Shown: positions 10,975-22,621, numbered from the stretch's first letter. The stretch is 28,002 bases of DNA from Chrysoporthe austroafricana (GCA_001051155.2 JYIP02000020.1:1-28002); one strand, 5' to 3'. The notes: generated by a model not told the origin, from the sequence alone. Made by a program: numbers and translations.

Positions 10975-11750
10975 AATAATAACGAAAAAGAATAAGCTTA
11001 TGAAAGCTTTACTTACCCGAATTACTTAAGAAAACTGCCCGGATTCAGGACAAGAATTAGCTTTATTCAAAAAACCAGATTAGTCCATTACAGAATTACC
11101 GATATTTACGGAATTCCAGTCAAAACTATTAAAAAAAGGATTAGCGATAGCAGCTGCGGACTTTTCAGAAACTACTGCTTATACCTCGATAGCTATATGG
11201 CTACGCTTTTCCTCTTCCAAACTTTAGTTTACTAACTTTATCCCTTTTTCTTGAAAGAAGCGGCATTATTTCTTTAGCCGCGCAAAATAAGCCAAGGATT
11301 CGGTTATGCGAGATTAGAGCTCTAGAAACCGCCCTTTTTCTTTAACCTTACGACTATCGATCCGGGATAATTTATCGGTAACTCGTAATACTATAGCAGG
11401 ATTAGGAAAAGGAATAAGGGAAATAAATTAGAAAGAAACTTACGAAACGATAACGGAACCCGTCCGGCATTGCAAGAACGCTCTCTTTTCGTGCAATTGG
11501 AATAATTCTTGACCCCGTCTACTATGCGATACGATAAGCCCTTTTTAAGATAAAAAGAATAAAGCATAATTTCGTATTCCCGGGACTCGATAAATGAAAA
11601 TCGCTTAAGATAGGCAAAGCTCTTGGAAGAAAGAGTAAATACGAAATTACGAAACTTAATAACTCTATAAGATATCTTAATTAGGAAAGCATAAAGAAAA
11701 AACTACCGTATAAGGGCATTTACGGAATAGTATTAGGGATAATACCCGAT
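10975..11750 (+). other. 3' internal region of element A between pol and PPT
   Basis: About 780 bp lie between the chromodomain and the 3' LTR. More than one plus-strand frame is fairly open, for example TITEPVRHCKNA near 11442 in one frame. Copy B has the equivalent as a 64-codon open stretch at 16444-16638. I recognise no domain. It may be the remnant of a small extra ORF, a long 3' untranslated region, or both. Confidence 0.45.
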
Positions 11751-11760
11751 AGAAAAAGGA
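11751..11760 (+). other. polypurine tract of element A
   Basis: The purine run agaaaaagga lies three bases before the 3' LTR, the usual site of plus-strand priming. The equivalent run in copy B is agaaaaggga (minus strand, 16184-16193). Confidence 0.7.
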
Positions 11761-11763
11761 TAA

Positions 11764-12176
11764 TATTATAAATTAACGTGCAAACGAAAGAAACCTTAAA
11801 TAGAACTTAAGCCAGATAATAGGGAAGCATATCCCGTAAAGATTACGTAACTTAAGGTTAGGGTTATTAGGGCTTAGCCTAGCTTATTAGGATTCGGTAA
11901 GCAATAGCGAATTCCAGTAAGTAACCATAAGCCAGGGATTAAGGGATTAGATATATAAAGCTAGGAGAATTACTAACCGGATAGATAGATAATTCTTCAG
12001 TTGTCAATTTAAGTATTAATTGGACCCTATTATTGATAGCCGTATTGGCTTATGAATATTGCGATATATAAGTAAACCCGTCCTGAAACTCAAAACCTAT
12101 ACTTAGTACCGCTCTTGTTAGTATAAACCCTTTGACTCTATAGTACGTCTTAAGATTTATTGCAGCGTTTATAACA
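11764..12176 (+). repeat. 3' LTR of element A
   Basis: The LTR is 413 bp, colinear with the 5' LTR at an offset of 6910. It begins tattataaat and keeps the unmutated end gtttataaca. Differences from the 5' LTR are transitions in both directions, which shows that the two LTRs were mutated independently after insertion. The internal stem-loop is damaged here. Confidence 0.95.
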
Positions 12177-12181
12177 GCTAG
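12177..12181. repeat. target-site duplication, right copy (element A)
   Basis: The bases gctag are identical to 4849-4853 and directly abut the 3' LTR end. Confidence 0.9.
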
Positions 12182-14522
12182 CTAAGCGCGAAATCCGTTT
12201 TTCTGGGCCGAATCCGTTTTAATATCGGCATAATAGGAAGAAGAGCCGGATTCGGAATAAGCGGTTCGAATTGCGCAGCCGTAACTTTCGGATCGAATAC
12301 GGCATTTTTTCCAGCAATATACGCTATAGCTATTAAGTTCCAAGATTACTATTAATGCCTGGCAATATATAGCGATTGCTATTGCTTGCTAGTATTGGGA
12401 AAAAGGCTATAGCAGCTGCAAGCAAGAATAATAGGAGAATAGCAAAAACGATTTAACTGATAATAAAGAAGCGGATTATATTTTGGATTTATAAGCCGGC
12501 TATAGTATAGCAATAGCTTATATAATATACGGAAAAGAGCTATAGCAAGAATAGTTCGAATTCGCTTTCCGAAAAGACTAATTTCGAATAGCTAGCACTT
12601 AATAGTATCGCTTTTTCGGCTTCCGAAGCTCTTATAGCTATCAGGTTCTTTCCAAGCGGAAAAGAGAGATTTTCGAAAGAGAATTCGAGCAAAGCCGGCT
12701 GCAGCGCTTTTAGCAGCTTTACGAAACCGACTTTCCCGGCCAATTACGGCAAATAATAAAGGAATAAGCGCAATTCCGAAACGGCCAGGAAGCTATATTT
12801 AGAGCAATTATACGAAGCGAAACGCTTATTTTACAGATTGCCGGGACTAGCAGCAGAAAAGCTCTTTCTTTCCTATTCCTAGCTTATTGCTTACCTTAAA
12901 GCATTTCGATTATTATTCTTCCGATTATTATATTATAAGGCAATTTAATCCGAAAATACTAGATATACTAAATCGATATATATATTTAAGCTAGGTTTGC
13001 AACCAATTATATTGCAACTATTATTTTTATTACGCTTGAATTTGCTATTATATAGCAATTTCGCACTTTTATCGACCGGTTCCGGATTTGCAAGCAATTG
13101 GATTGGGTAATTATAAACGAATACTATATTTCTTTCGATATTAAAAATAGCTTTTGGCTTAAAGTATAAAAGCTCGGGGCGATTATTGCAGCTTATAGTA
13201 TATAGCGTATTTTTTTGATAGCTATGCTGCTTTTTCGAAATAAACTTTCGTTTTTCTATATAATACAGATTTCTTGCCTTATTATTTTCCGGATAGCTAT
13301 AATTCGAAAGAATATTAGCTATCGGGTATATAAGGTTATATCCGATTAGATTGAAATTTCTATCCGTAAAGCAATTGTACTAATCTTAACGCATTAAGAT
13401 AAAAATAAAACGATTATTTATAGCGGAACTATTTAACGTATCGAAAGGCTCGGGGCCGCTTTAAGCTGCAAGATATATTATAGCAAAGTAGCTAATATGC
13501 TTAGCAAGCTTGCTATTATTCAGAAGTAAATGGAAAATGGGCGTATTATTATAGCTATTAATGTATTAGGAATAGGTTTCGATATTCTTACAATTTATAC
13601 GGTTATCTATACCGAATTGCTAAAGCAATTACGAAATTACGCTTAGGAAAGCGGATAAGCAAACTGGAATGGGAATAATAATATTGCTTTTCTTTTCTAA
13701 AATAGCCGGGCTGCCAAGAATGCTAATAGCGAAATTAGCTAGTTTTTGCAAGAAAAAAAATGCTGCTATATCGTTTTCAATTAGGTTTTCGATAAGCATA
13801 TAACCCGGACGTAATATACGGATAGCAAAGCAGCTTGCGATTTATACGAAATAAGGACTTTGCAGCAAGGCAAGCATAAAGCAAATTAGAATATTAGCCG
13901 GGAGCTTTTTAATCAAATATAATGGAAAACCGATTAAGCGCAAAAAGAAATAGCTAGAAATACCCGGGAAAAAGCCCAAATAGCCGATACTTTTATCCGG
14001 CAGCTCGAAATATAAACCGGGGCTTATATTTTTTATAAAGGCAGAGAGCGAAAAGGTATAGCCGCTTTATATACGAAAGCAAATTACTTATTTCGGTAAG
14101 ATCCGGCTTAATACGAAATCGAAAGGAAGCAAAAGGAATTACAGGAAATTGTCTTTGCGAAAAAGGACCTAGCGCCGTATTCGGGATATTTCTAGTACGG
14201 GATTCCACAAGCATTTTGCGAATTATAAGCGATTATGCTATCGGATTAAAGATCGTATTGCTATAAGGCCGGCAAGATATATTAATATTTCGGCTTGGTC
14301 GAGTTTATTCTCGCAAGCCTTTAAGCGCTTTATATTTACGAGATTTCGGCATTCGTTTTATCGTTTTTCGAATAGGATAAGCTATTAAGCTAGGGGCAAA
14401 GCGTTATTTATGTATAGCTAAGCTAGCGCTATAAATAGCTCGATATTAAAACGAATAACTTATATTAAGTTTTTCTCGAAATAACGGAAGCGGTTAATTG
14501 TATGCTGGCAGAAGGAAAATAA
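12182..14522 (+). pseudogene. telomere-linked RecQ-type helicase (TLH), 3' half, RIP-inactivated
   Basis: This continues the frame broken at 4853, with codons starting at multiples of 3. NAWQYIAIAIA lies near 12349 and FRNGQEAIFRAII just before the ATPase. Walker A reads GTSSRKA at 12843-12863, with Gly codons turned into Ser and Arg. The DExH box reads NEYY at 13116-13127. FLIAM stands where TAT-type motif III belongs. The second RecA-like domain has IIYSGTI, GRIIIAINVLGIGFDI and NYA-stop-ESG-stop-A at 13635-13661, where the usual text is YAQESGRAGR. The arginine-finger codon is TAA at 13656. A Cys-rich tail follows (AACDLYE near 13830, YCYKAGKIY near 14256), typical of fungal TLH proteins. 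Such helicases are 3'-5' DNA helicases related to RecQ/Sgs1, found next to telomeres. No intron is apparent. The 3' end is uncertain; it could extend through the poly-A tract. Confidence 0.9.
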
Positions 14523-14563
14523 AGCTTGATTTGGCAGCTTATAAGACGGGAAGAAGGGAAAGG

Positions 14564-14587
14564 AAAAAAAAAAAAAAAAAAAAAAAA
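14564..14587 (+). repeat. 24-base poly-A tract
   Basis: Twenty-four consecutive A residues follow an A/G-rich run about 40 bases after the last TLH-like codons. In the TLH frame they would encode a Lys run. Alternatively they lie just beyond the stop, as an ordinary homopolymer or the scar of a retroposed message. Confidence 0.7.
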
Positions 14588-15062
14588 CTATTTGCTAACT
14601 TTCGGCTTCCCAATCTACTAAGCTTGCTATATTTATTACCGCTTTAATATTTTCTTTCCGGCTCTATAGCCGGTTCCCTAATATTCAAGCAAGCTTTTTG
14701 CTTTCTTGTATATCCGCTTTCTATTCCTGTACTTTAGCCCTTTATTCTTGCTGCAAGGTATTGCTTGTTCTTTCTGCTAGCCTATTTAATATTGCTTGCT
14801 ATTTTTCGAAATCGGGCTCTTATATCGGCATTAGCTAGCAAAACGGGTCTGAAGCTAATACGGGAAATAGCGGGCGAAAAGCTTATTCCAATACTAATTT
14901 TCGGATTTCGGTTAAAGCCTTGCTTGCTATCGATATATTGCTACCTATACTTACCGATTTCGATAATAGCGCATTATCGAAATTTATTTGAAATATCGAT
15001 TTCGCTATTGCTCGCTAAGCGATATTCTTGCTATTTAAAGCTTGCAGCAGCCTTTTGGGCTA
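14588..15062. other. intergenic or coding relic, no product recognised
   Basis: The region is RIP-mutated. A 103-codon plus-strand frame at 14765-15076 and the neighbouring plus frame are both fairly open, so frame choice is not secure. The frame that continues into the unknown gene at 15063 has many TAA/TAG here. It may be the 5' part or leader of that gene. Confidence 0.35.
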
Positions 15063-15767
15063 TTTCGATAAATTAAGCCCGGCAATTAAAGTATCGATAT
15101 TGGGCATAGTTTCGAAATTTATCGGAAACCTTTATAGCGAACCCTATACGGAATTTTGCAAAGAAATACGTATCGAGCTCGCAAGCGGCATGCTATAAAC
15201 GGGCAAAGGTTAATTAGATATTCCGGGCTTGGCAAAAGCTTTAGCGGTAAGCGTAAAAGGGGGAAGACCCGAAAGCAAAATAGCTATATAGCTTTTTCTC
15301 GAGATTTCGACTTATATCGTACCTTTCTTAAAGCTAAGGTATTTTTCAATATTTATTATCGCCCCTAGCAATTGCGGATAAAGGCTTCCGGTTTCGGGTA
15401 TTAGAGTTGGCAAAAGGATTTGCTATTTTGCTGCGGCAAGCTAGGCTAGTATAAGCAAGAACGGGCTGTAGATCCGATTAGCTATTTACGGACTAAATTC
15501 TATAATTCTCGGGTTTATTAGCCGTATACTTATCGGGTTAACCTAGGCATTTTCCGCCCGATCCGAAAGCTGTATATTGGCTAAGTTCTTCTTGCTATTG
15601 CGCTGCTAATTATCTAGAATTTTCGTAAAGAATTCGTTCGCTTATAAGATCTTTCCGGGCGCGCCAAGCTTAAAGCGAATAGCAACCAGAAACGCCTTTT
15701 CGATATAGCGTTAAAGCGGCAGCTTGCTATTCGCATTCGTATATAAAGCAAATCGCTACTAGTCTAT
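15063..15767 (+). pseudogene. unrecognised gene, 5' part, RIP-inactivated
   Basis: A plus-strand frame (codons at multiples of 3) reads as basic, protein-like sequence with only TAA/TAG interruptions, at places suited to Gln or Trp. An intact stretch at 15156-15368 is strongly basic (RYSGLGKSFSGKRKRGKTRK). Later come YLRTKFYNSRVY, YTYRVNLGIFRPIRKLYIG and QKRLFDIALKRQLAIRIRI. The frame stops at retrotransposon B and resumes in phase at 23096, for a combined length of roughly 700 codons. I do not recognise a domain. Its place between a TLH gene and a satellite next to a telomere suggests a subtelomeric family gene. The basic N-terminus would fit nucleic-acid binding, which is inference only. 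The true start may lie upstream of 15063. Confidence 0.55.
15763..15767. repeat. target-site duplication, left copy (element B)
   Basis: The bases tctat abut the LTR and pair with tctgt at 23091-23095. The single difference is G to A after T, the RIP-type change, which suggests mutation of host flank after insertion. Confidence 0.8.
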
Positions 15768-16180
15768 TGTTATAAACGCTGCAATAGATCCTAAGACGTA
15801 CTGTAAAGTTAAGGGGTTTATGCTAATAAGAACAGTATTAAATACAAATCTTAAGCTTCAGGATAAGTTCACTTATATATCGCAATATTTATAAGCCAAT
15901 ACGGCTATCAATAATAAGATCCAATTGATATTTAAATTGATAACTGAAAAACTATTTATTTATCCGGCTAATAATTCTCTTAGCCTTATATATCTAATCT
16001 TTTAGTTTCTGGCTTATAATTGCTTATTGGAACTCGCTGCTACTTACCGAATCCCGGTAAGCTAGGCTGAGCCCTAATAACCCTAACTTTAAATTACGTA
16101 ATCTTTGCGGGGTATGCTTCTTTATTATCTAGCCTGGATTTTATTTGAGATTTCTTTCGTTTGCATATTAGTTTATAATA
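15768..16180 (-). repeat. 3' LTR of element B
   Basis: The LTR is 413 bp. On the plus strand it starts with the intact tgttataaac and ends gtttataata. It is the downstream LTR for the minus-strand element. It keeps the stem-loop arms gcttaccg and cggtaagc. Its telomere-like motif (16072-16091) is partly mutated. Confidence 0.95.
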
Positions 16181-16183
16181 TTA

Positions 16184-16193
16184 TCCCTTTTCT
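16184..16193 (-). other. polypurine tract of element B
   Basis: The minus strand reads agaaaaggga three bases before the 3' LTR, colinear with the tract of copy A. Confidence 0.7.
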
Positions 16194-16969
16194 ATCGAGT
16201 ATTATCCTTAATACTATTCCGTAAATGCCCTTATACGGTAATCTTTTCTTTACGCCTTCCTAATTAAGATATCCTATAGAGTTATTAAGTCTTGTAATCC
16301 CGCATCTACTCTTTCTTCCAAGAGCCTTGCCCGTCTTAAGCAATTTTCATTTATCAAGTCCCGGGGGTACGAAATTATGCCTTATTCTTTTTGTCTTGAA
16401 AAGGGTTTGTCGTATCGCATAGTAAATAGGGTTAAGAGTTGTTCTAACTATACGAAAAGGGGGCATTCTTGCAATGCCGGACAGGTTCCGTTATCGTTTT
16501 GTAAGTTTCCTTCTGACTTATTTCCTTTATTCTCTTTCCTGATCCTGCTATAGTATTACGAGTTACTAATAAATTGTCCCGGATTGATAGTCGTAAGGTT
16601 AAGGAAAAAAGGCGGCTTCTAGAGTTCCAGTTTCGCATAACCGAATCTTTGGCTCGTCTTGCGCAACTAAAGAAATAATGCCGCTTCTTTCAAGAGAAAG
16701 GGATAAAATTGGTAAACTAAGGTCTGGAAAAGGAAAAGCGTAACCGTATAGCTGTCGAAATGCAAGCAGTAATTTCTGAGGAATCCGCAGCTGCTATTGC
16801 CAATCCTTCTTTTAATGGTTTTGACTGGAATTCCGTAAGTATCGGTAATTCTGTAATAGACTAGTCTAGTTTTTTGAATAAGGCTAATTCCTATCTTGAA
16901 TCCGGGCAGTTTTCTTAAGTAATTCGGGTAAGTAAAGCCTTTATAAGCTTATTCTTTTTCGTTATTATT
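16194..16969 (-). other. 3' internal region of element B between pol and PPT
   Basis: This is the equivalent of 10975-11750 in A. A 64-codon minus-strand stretch at 16444-16638 is open (LTLRLSIRDNLLVTRNTIAG, TITEPVRHCKNAPF). An alternative frame is also fairly open and runs to the LTR. No domain is recognised. Confidence 0.45.
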
Positions 16970-19900
16970 TGCTTAAGTAATCCGCTAATATTCGGAATGC
17001 ATTCTATAAATTAGATTTGAGTTCCTATAAATTCTTACTTACCGGGTAGCTTTTCCATTTAATAAAATATTCGGGGTCGTAATCTGATTTGCAATACTTG
17101 AGAATTCGTTCGATCTCGTATTCTGGCTTGTTACTTTCGACTTGGATACTTTTATCTATTTTAGTTGATTTTGATACTAATTCGAAAAGCGAGATATGGA
17201 ATATTGGATAGATTCTTATTCTATAGGGTAATGCAAGTTCAAAATTGATATTTGAGATTTTCCTTAAGATCCTGAATAATCCCAATTTCTTATAATCCAG
17301 TAAGTAAAAGGGTCTTATTATTTTAATATAATCTTTCTGTCGAATAAAGTAAACTTTATTTTTTTCCTGTAAGATTGGTCTTTCAATCCTTTTGGAATTA
17401 GCATATCTCGTTATTTTTTCTTGTACGAACCTTAGTTCCTTCTAGAATTCTTTTTAAACTTTCTTGATTTTTCTGATTTATCTGTTTGCAATTTCTGCAT
17501 TTGTTCCTAATATCTTATCGTAATAAGCTATCGGGTTATAGCTATAAAATGCGTAAAATAGTAATTTCTTTATTATACTTGTATTTGTATTATTATATGC
17601 AAATTGCGCTAGAGATAAGAAGTCGACCTAATTATCCTATTCGTAATTTATATAATATCGTAAATATTGCTTAATAATCTAATTAGTTCTCTCTATTTAT
17701 CCGTCCGTCTATAAGTAGAATGCTATGGATATTTTCTGTTATATTCCGAATAGCTTCGTAAATGAAATCCAGAAATTTGATACGAACTTTCTGTCTCTAT
17801 CGGAAATGATTTCTTTAAATATGCCGTAATTGGCTATAACCATTCGGAAGAATGTATATGCGAGTTCTTCCGCTATACTGCTTTCTTTATATAATAGAAA
17901 ATAAGCATACTTGCTTAGTTTGCAAACCATTATTAGAATGCTATTATACTGTACTCTAGTTAAGGGTTTTCGTAAGAAAAGTAACTTTATAATGAAATCC
18001 CAGCTAATAAATTGCTAAACCGCTTCCGGAATCGGGAATAGTTAGAATAAGCCATAAGGCTTATAGTATTCAATCTTATTTTTCTTGCAGCTATTGCATT
18101 CTCGTAAGATTCTTTCGATTTTTCGTCTAAATCCTAGCAAGTTCCAGTATCTCTTGATTCTTTCGTAAGTAGCTCTGATTCCTTAATAACCATATGCTAG
18201 TACATTATGCATAGTCCTAATATATTCGTCCTGTTTTTCGGGGGTTATATTTTCAGGATTTCTTTCCCGATTCTCGATTCTGATAATCGTATTGAGTTCT
18301 CTTATTTCGTTTATTAAGCTGCTATCTTTGTCCTGCCTGAAGATATTCTGCAATTCTTTGGGTTCCGTATTCTGATAATCTAATCGTTTATTAAAAGCAT
18401 TCGCTTTGCCGTTTTCTAATCCCTTGCAATATACGATTTTTAAGTTAAACTATAAGAAGAATTCTGCTTATCTAACTTATTGTTTATTCAAGATTTTTAT
18501 TGTTATAAACGTTATCAGGTTTTTGTAATCTGAATATACTATTATTTAATATTTTGTTCCAATTAAATAGTGCTATTATTCCTTAAATGCTTTAATAATT
18601 GCTATTAATTCTTTATCCGGAATGCTATAATTGAATTTTGGGCCGTTTAGCTTTTTTGAGAAATTGCTTACAATCCTGAAATATCCTTAGTTATTTCGCT
18701 AGCCTAATTGTCCGCTAAATGCATAATCTGATATATCGGTTTTAATTTTAAATAGTTTATTTAAATTTGTTTCGCAAAGTATAAGTTCTGATATAATTCG
18801 TTTTTTGATTTTATCGAATGCTTTTTATATTTCCCTAGTCTATTCGAATTTGCAATCTTTTTTCGTAAAGTCTATAAATGGGCATGCGATTTTGCTATAA
18901 TCCCGAATGAATTGCTAATAGAAATTAGTATAGCCGAGGAATGCTTTAACTTCCTTAGTCTTTCTTAGTATAAGCCATTCTTCTATTGCTCGAACCTTAT
19001 CTTTTTATATGCTAATTTATCTTGGTTCGATAGTATAGCTTAAATAATCGACTTTCTGCTAATAAAACTGGCATTTGCTTGATTCTATAAGAAACTTATT
19101 ATCCTATAACGTTTGAAATACTTATCGTATGTACTATTTATATAATACGAAATCTTTAGAATAAATAAAGATATTATTAAAGTAAACGATAACGATAATA
19201 TTTAAATATTCGCGAAAGATATCGTTAATCATTTCTTAGAAAGATGCAAATGCATTAGTCAATCCAAAAGGCAAGATTATATATTCGAAATGTTTATAGC
19301 AAGTCCTGAATGCTATTTTCCAAATATTATCTTCTTTAATCCGGATATAGTAATACCCTTCTTTAAAATCTAATATAATAAACCATTTTGCTCCTATCAA
19401 ACGATCTCGCATTTCTCCTATCAATAATAGGGGATAGCGGTTTTTGATCGTAATATTGTTAAGTTGCCGATAATCTATATAAAGTCGTAATTTGCCATTT
19501 TTCTTTGGAACGAACAGGATTGGATATCCTGCTAGTAATCGTAATTTCCGTATATAGCCTTTCTTAAAGTTTTTGTCAATATACTCTTTAAGTGCTTTAA
19601 GTTTTGCTTGATCAAGCTTATAGATAAGGTAATTTTGCAGCTTTATCCCTTCTTTCAGTAGGATTTTATAGTCGAAAGGGCTATATTCGGATAAGCCGTT
19701 ATCGAATCTTCTTTGCTATAGCTTCTTGAATTCGTAATACTCCCGTAATACATTTTTGAAATCTAATAATAGGCCTTTTTCGTTTTTTGCGATTTGTAAG
19801 AATATAAAGTATCGCTATGCGTACTTTGCTTCGTTAGCTTCTTATTTCTAGGGTTTTTTCGTTTCTGGTAATCTCGGGTATTTATCGGGTACCGAGCCGA

Positions 19901-20594
19901 ATTGCCTTCTAGCATATTCGTACTATAAGAGCTGTATTTCTTTATGGTTCTATAATTCATATTCTCTCGTATTGTTCCGTACCTAACCAAACTTTTGTTA
20001 ATCGATAATCACTTATAATTTTAGTTTATCTTTAACTTTCGTCTGGAAGTTCAAAGTATCCGTAACCCTTCCTTATATCGTAATTTGCTTTCCTGCCTTA
20101 AGGGTATTTATAAGCCTATTTAAGCGCATTTCGCTTATATTGTCCTTAGTAACTAAGTCTTTTCCTTTACTGATAATTATAACCTTTTCAGTAAATATAG
20201 CTTGTTCCTATAAAATCTGGCCAGTAATCTAATCGATTCGAAAATTGTATTTTTTAAGCCAAAATATTCTTAAGATTAACTCATATTATGCTATATTTGT
20301 AATATCAAAAATAACGTTTATTATAAAGCTTTGGATTAAGATAAGTAAATAATCAGTTTCTATATCGATTATTCCTAAGTTATATATAACCGATTTTCTT
20401 TCTATAATATTAAGTTTGTAAAGATCCTTCTTTTATATCCAGGGAATTCGTTCTCTATTAACGACTTCTGGCAAAATGAAATTTCCTTATGCGCTATTAT
20501 CCAGTAATGCGCTATATCGTTATCCTTTAATATATATGTCTAGAATGATATATTTTTCGTTCTTTCTAGTAATAGCATATAAGGACTTCCTAAT
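16970..20594 (-). pseudogene. pol: Pol polyprotein of element B (PR-RT-RH-IN-chromodomain), RIP-inactivated
   Basis: The domain order matches A. Intact stretches lie at 19236-19424 (RT: AKWFIILDFKEGYYYIRI, LPFGLTNAFASF), 17739-17930 (integrase core: CKLSKYAYFLLYKE, EIISDRDRKFVSNFW) and 17025-17285 (integrase tail plus chromodomain). The RT catalytic box reads YFNN at 19173-19184. The integrase triad codons remain Asp at 17997-17999, Asp at 17799-17801 and Glu at 17691-17693. The chromodomain keeps the Trp of IKWKSYP that A has lost, so the two copies are damaged differently. The protease site again reads LDNSA. Many TAG/TAA codons interrupt the frame. Confidence 0.92.
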
Positions 20595-22621
20595 CCTGAT
20601 CGGCTATTATCCTATTACAAGCAATCTTTCCCTTTTAGAGTATCTCGGGCGTTTTTCGCTGCTTATTATGCTAGCTTCCTTGCTTGGGCATAGCCTCGCT
20701 ACCGATTCTTCTCGATTTTCTGCAGCCTATGCCAGTTTTTGGCTTTATCCTATATATATATAGAATATGCTATTACGTAGCATTATCCTTACGTAGTCTT
20801 TCTATCGATATATGCTCGAAAGCAGTTATCCGGTAGCCCAATATATGCATTATTGTTTTCGATATACAAGACTTTTTTGTATTTTCCTTTCTCTTCCGTA
20901 ACAAGATAGATTAATTAGTCCTATTCCCTAAATAGGAACTAATCGTATTTGATTTTCTCGCTAAAATATATCTGGCAATTATAATAAATATAGTTAATCC
21001 AAGCAAATTTATAATAACGAAAGTATAAGTAACTAATCCTTCTGTCTTCTTGGGATAAGCATTCGCTATTCTGAAATGGTATATTTTGGAAGAATTCCTT
21101 TATCGTAAGCCTATAAATAATATGCTTAACTTCTATATATTTGGATATTCATTTGCTGCAATTTTAGCAATTCTTTTGCTAGTAATAAGCTATTTTTTCT
21201 GATAATTCTTTATTGGGAACTGGAATTAGTAGATTATCCGGCTGCCTATCGGGATATACTGATTCCTCGATAGTATTGCTGGGTATCGGTAATTCTGATC
21301 GCATAATGCCGATTTCTTCTTCTACTATGCTGCTCTATTATCGTTCCAGATAATAGTTTAAGGGATATTTCCTTAAATCTTCCTTGCTTTGCGAAAGCCT
21401 TTCGCTAGAGCAGTCGGAATTGCTATTCTGGATAATAGTATCGTAAAGTGGGCCTTTCTTGCTTATAGCGAATTGTCATTTTCCCTAAGGCTTGCGTAAG
21501 AATTATCCTGAATCTTCTTTTTCTGAAAAGTGCAATATGCAATAATCGTAATAGCAAGCTGTCCAGCTAAAATTACTATAATCAGGGTCCGCTACTTGCT
21601 TTAATAGGATATTTTTGTTCAGCTAATTGGGTTCTTGCTGCCAAGCAATATTAAGCTATTTCTTTAGGATTAGCTTCTATTCTCGCTTTTTTTATTCCTA
21701 TCGGCAATTGCGAGCGATATAACCTTTCTTACTGCAATTGTAACAAATAATCCCTTTTCGTTACTTATATATAAAGGTATTTAATTCTATAGGCTTAGCA
21801 TATATAATGCCCGAATAAGCTATACTATTCTTGCCCTTATATTGGAATTTGCGCTTCCTAGTATTTGGCTAATACTGCAGAATAATATCGTAATTCTTTT
21901 GCTATTATTATTATCGTTTATATAGTTTATTATCAATTCGGATTGCTTTATTAATAAACTTGTTAAGTTTTTCAAGTCGGTTTTCCTTATAAAGTTTATC
22001 TTTAACTTTTTCTTTAAATCTTGCGTAATAGGTATCTATAAAAAGTTCGTCCTTATAATCTAAGTAAATTACGATTTGCCGGAACCTGGCTGTATAGTCC
22101 GAAGCCGAACTGGTTTATCGAAATGCTTTTAGTTGCTATACTGCAATATATTATTTATCCGGATTTCCAAAGGTTTTGATAAAGGCCGATTCGAAATTAG
22201 CGTAGCGTTAGAAGATACGTTTAGTATCTTCCGAGCGAAATTCTTTACTATTATCCAAATAGTTACGGAAAATTGGTTCCTACTATTAGAAAGCCGTTCT
22301 TTCAAGGCGATTTCCTGCAAAATCGATCTTATTATAAATAGTTCTGAATTAGGGTCCGTAATGCTTGAAATAAGCCTTGAATTATATCAAGAAAGCCTGA
22401 AAGTCTTCTCGAATGCCTTTATAAGGGCCGGGTTTGTCGAGCTTGAAAGCTTTTGCTTATTAGAAGGCGTTAAGGCGGATAACCTCATTTTTGACTTCCT
22501 CAAGTTATTAGTACAGAGCTATATTCTGTTATTGGAATTGCTCGTTAGTAAAGACGGTTAGTACTTCTTCCTAAAAAGCCTAGTTGCTAGATGAAAACGG
22601 GATCTGGGGCGCTATCGTATC
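20564..22621 (-). pseudogene. gag: Gag polyprotein of element B, RIP-inactivated
   Basis: Colinear with Gag of A. The zinc knuckle, near 21711-21745 on the minus strand, reads CYNCSKKGYIARNC. It keeps all three Cys and the Arg that A lost, but its His is Tyr, as in A. The two copies together show that the family knuckle is CX2CX4HX4C. A 142-codon plus-strand frame lies antisense over the capsid part (22133-22561) and is not taken as a gene. Pol follows in the -1 frame. Confidence 0.8.

Larger units (their letters stand above)
4854..12176 (+). mobile_element. Ty3/Gypsy chromovirus retrotransposon, copy A (dead)
   Basis: A complete LTR element of 7323 bp. It has two 413-bp LTRs, a Gag with zinc knuckle, and Pol ordered protease, reverse transcriptase, RNase H, integrase, chromodomain. 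That order defines Ty3/Gypsy elements, and the C-terminal chromodomain places it with the chromoviruses. It lies inside the helicase gene in the same orientation, with the duplication gctag on both sides. A second copy, B, lies at 15768-23090 on the other strand. The two align with no net length change, position x in A pairing with 27944-x in B. All frames are broken by TAG/TAA of RIP type, so the element cannot encode its own proteins. Confidence 0.95.

Noticed and set aside
4854..12176. Dating the insertions from LTR divergence
   Set aside because: The LTRs differ through RIP-type transitions, not clock-like mutation, so divergence does not measure age.
12540..12743. 67-codon minus-strand frame
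   Set aside because: It is antisense to the helicase relic just before the ATPase motifs.
20476..20763. 95-codon plus-strand frame
   Set aside because: It is antisense to the Gag/Pol junction of element B.
22133..22561. 142-codon plus-strand frame, second longest in the window
   Set aside because: It lies antisense to the Gag capsid region of element B, which is recognisable on the minus strand. The equivalent frame is not kept in copy A.
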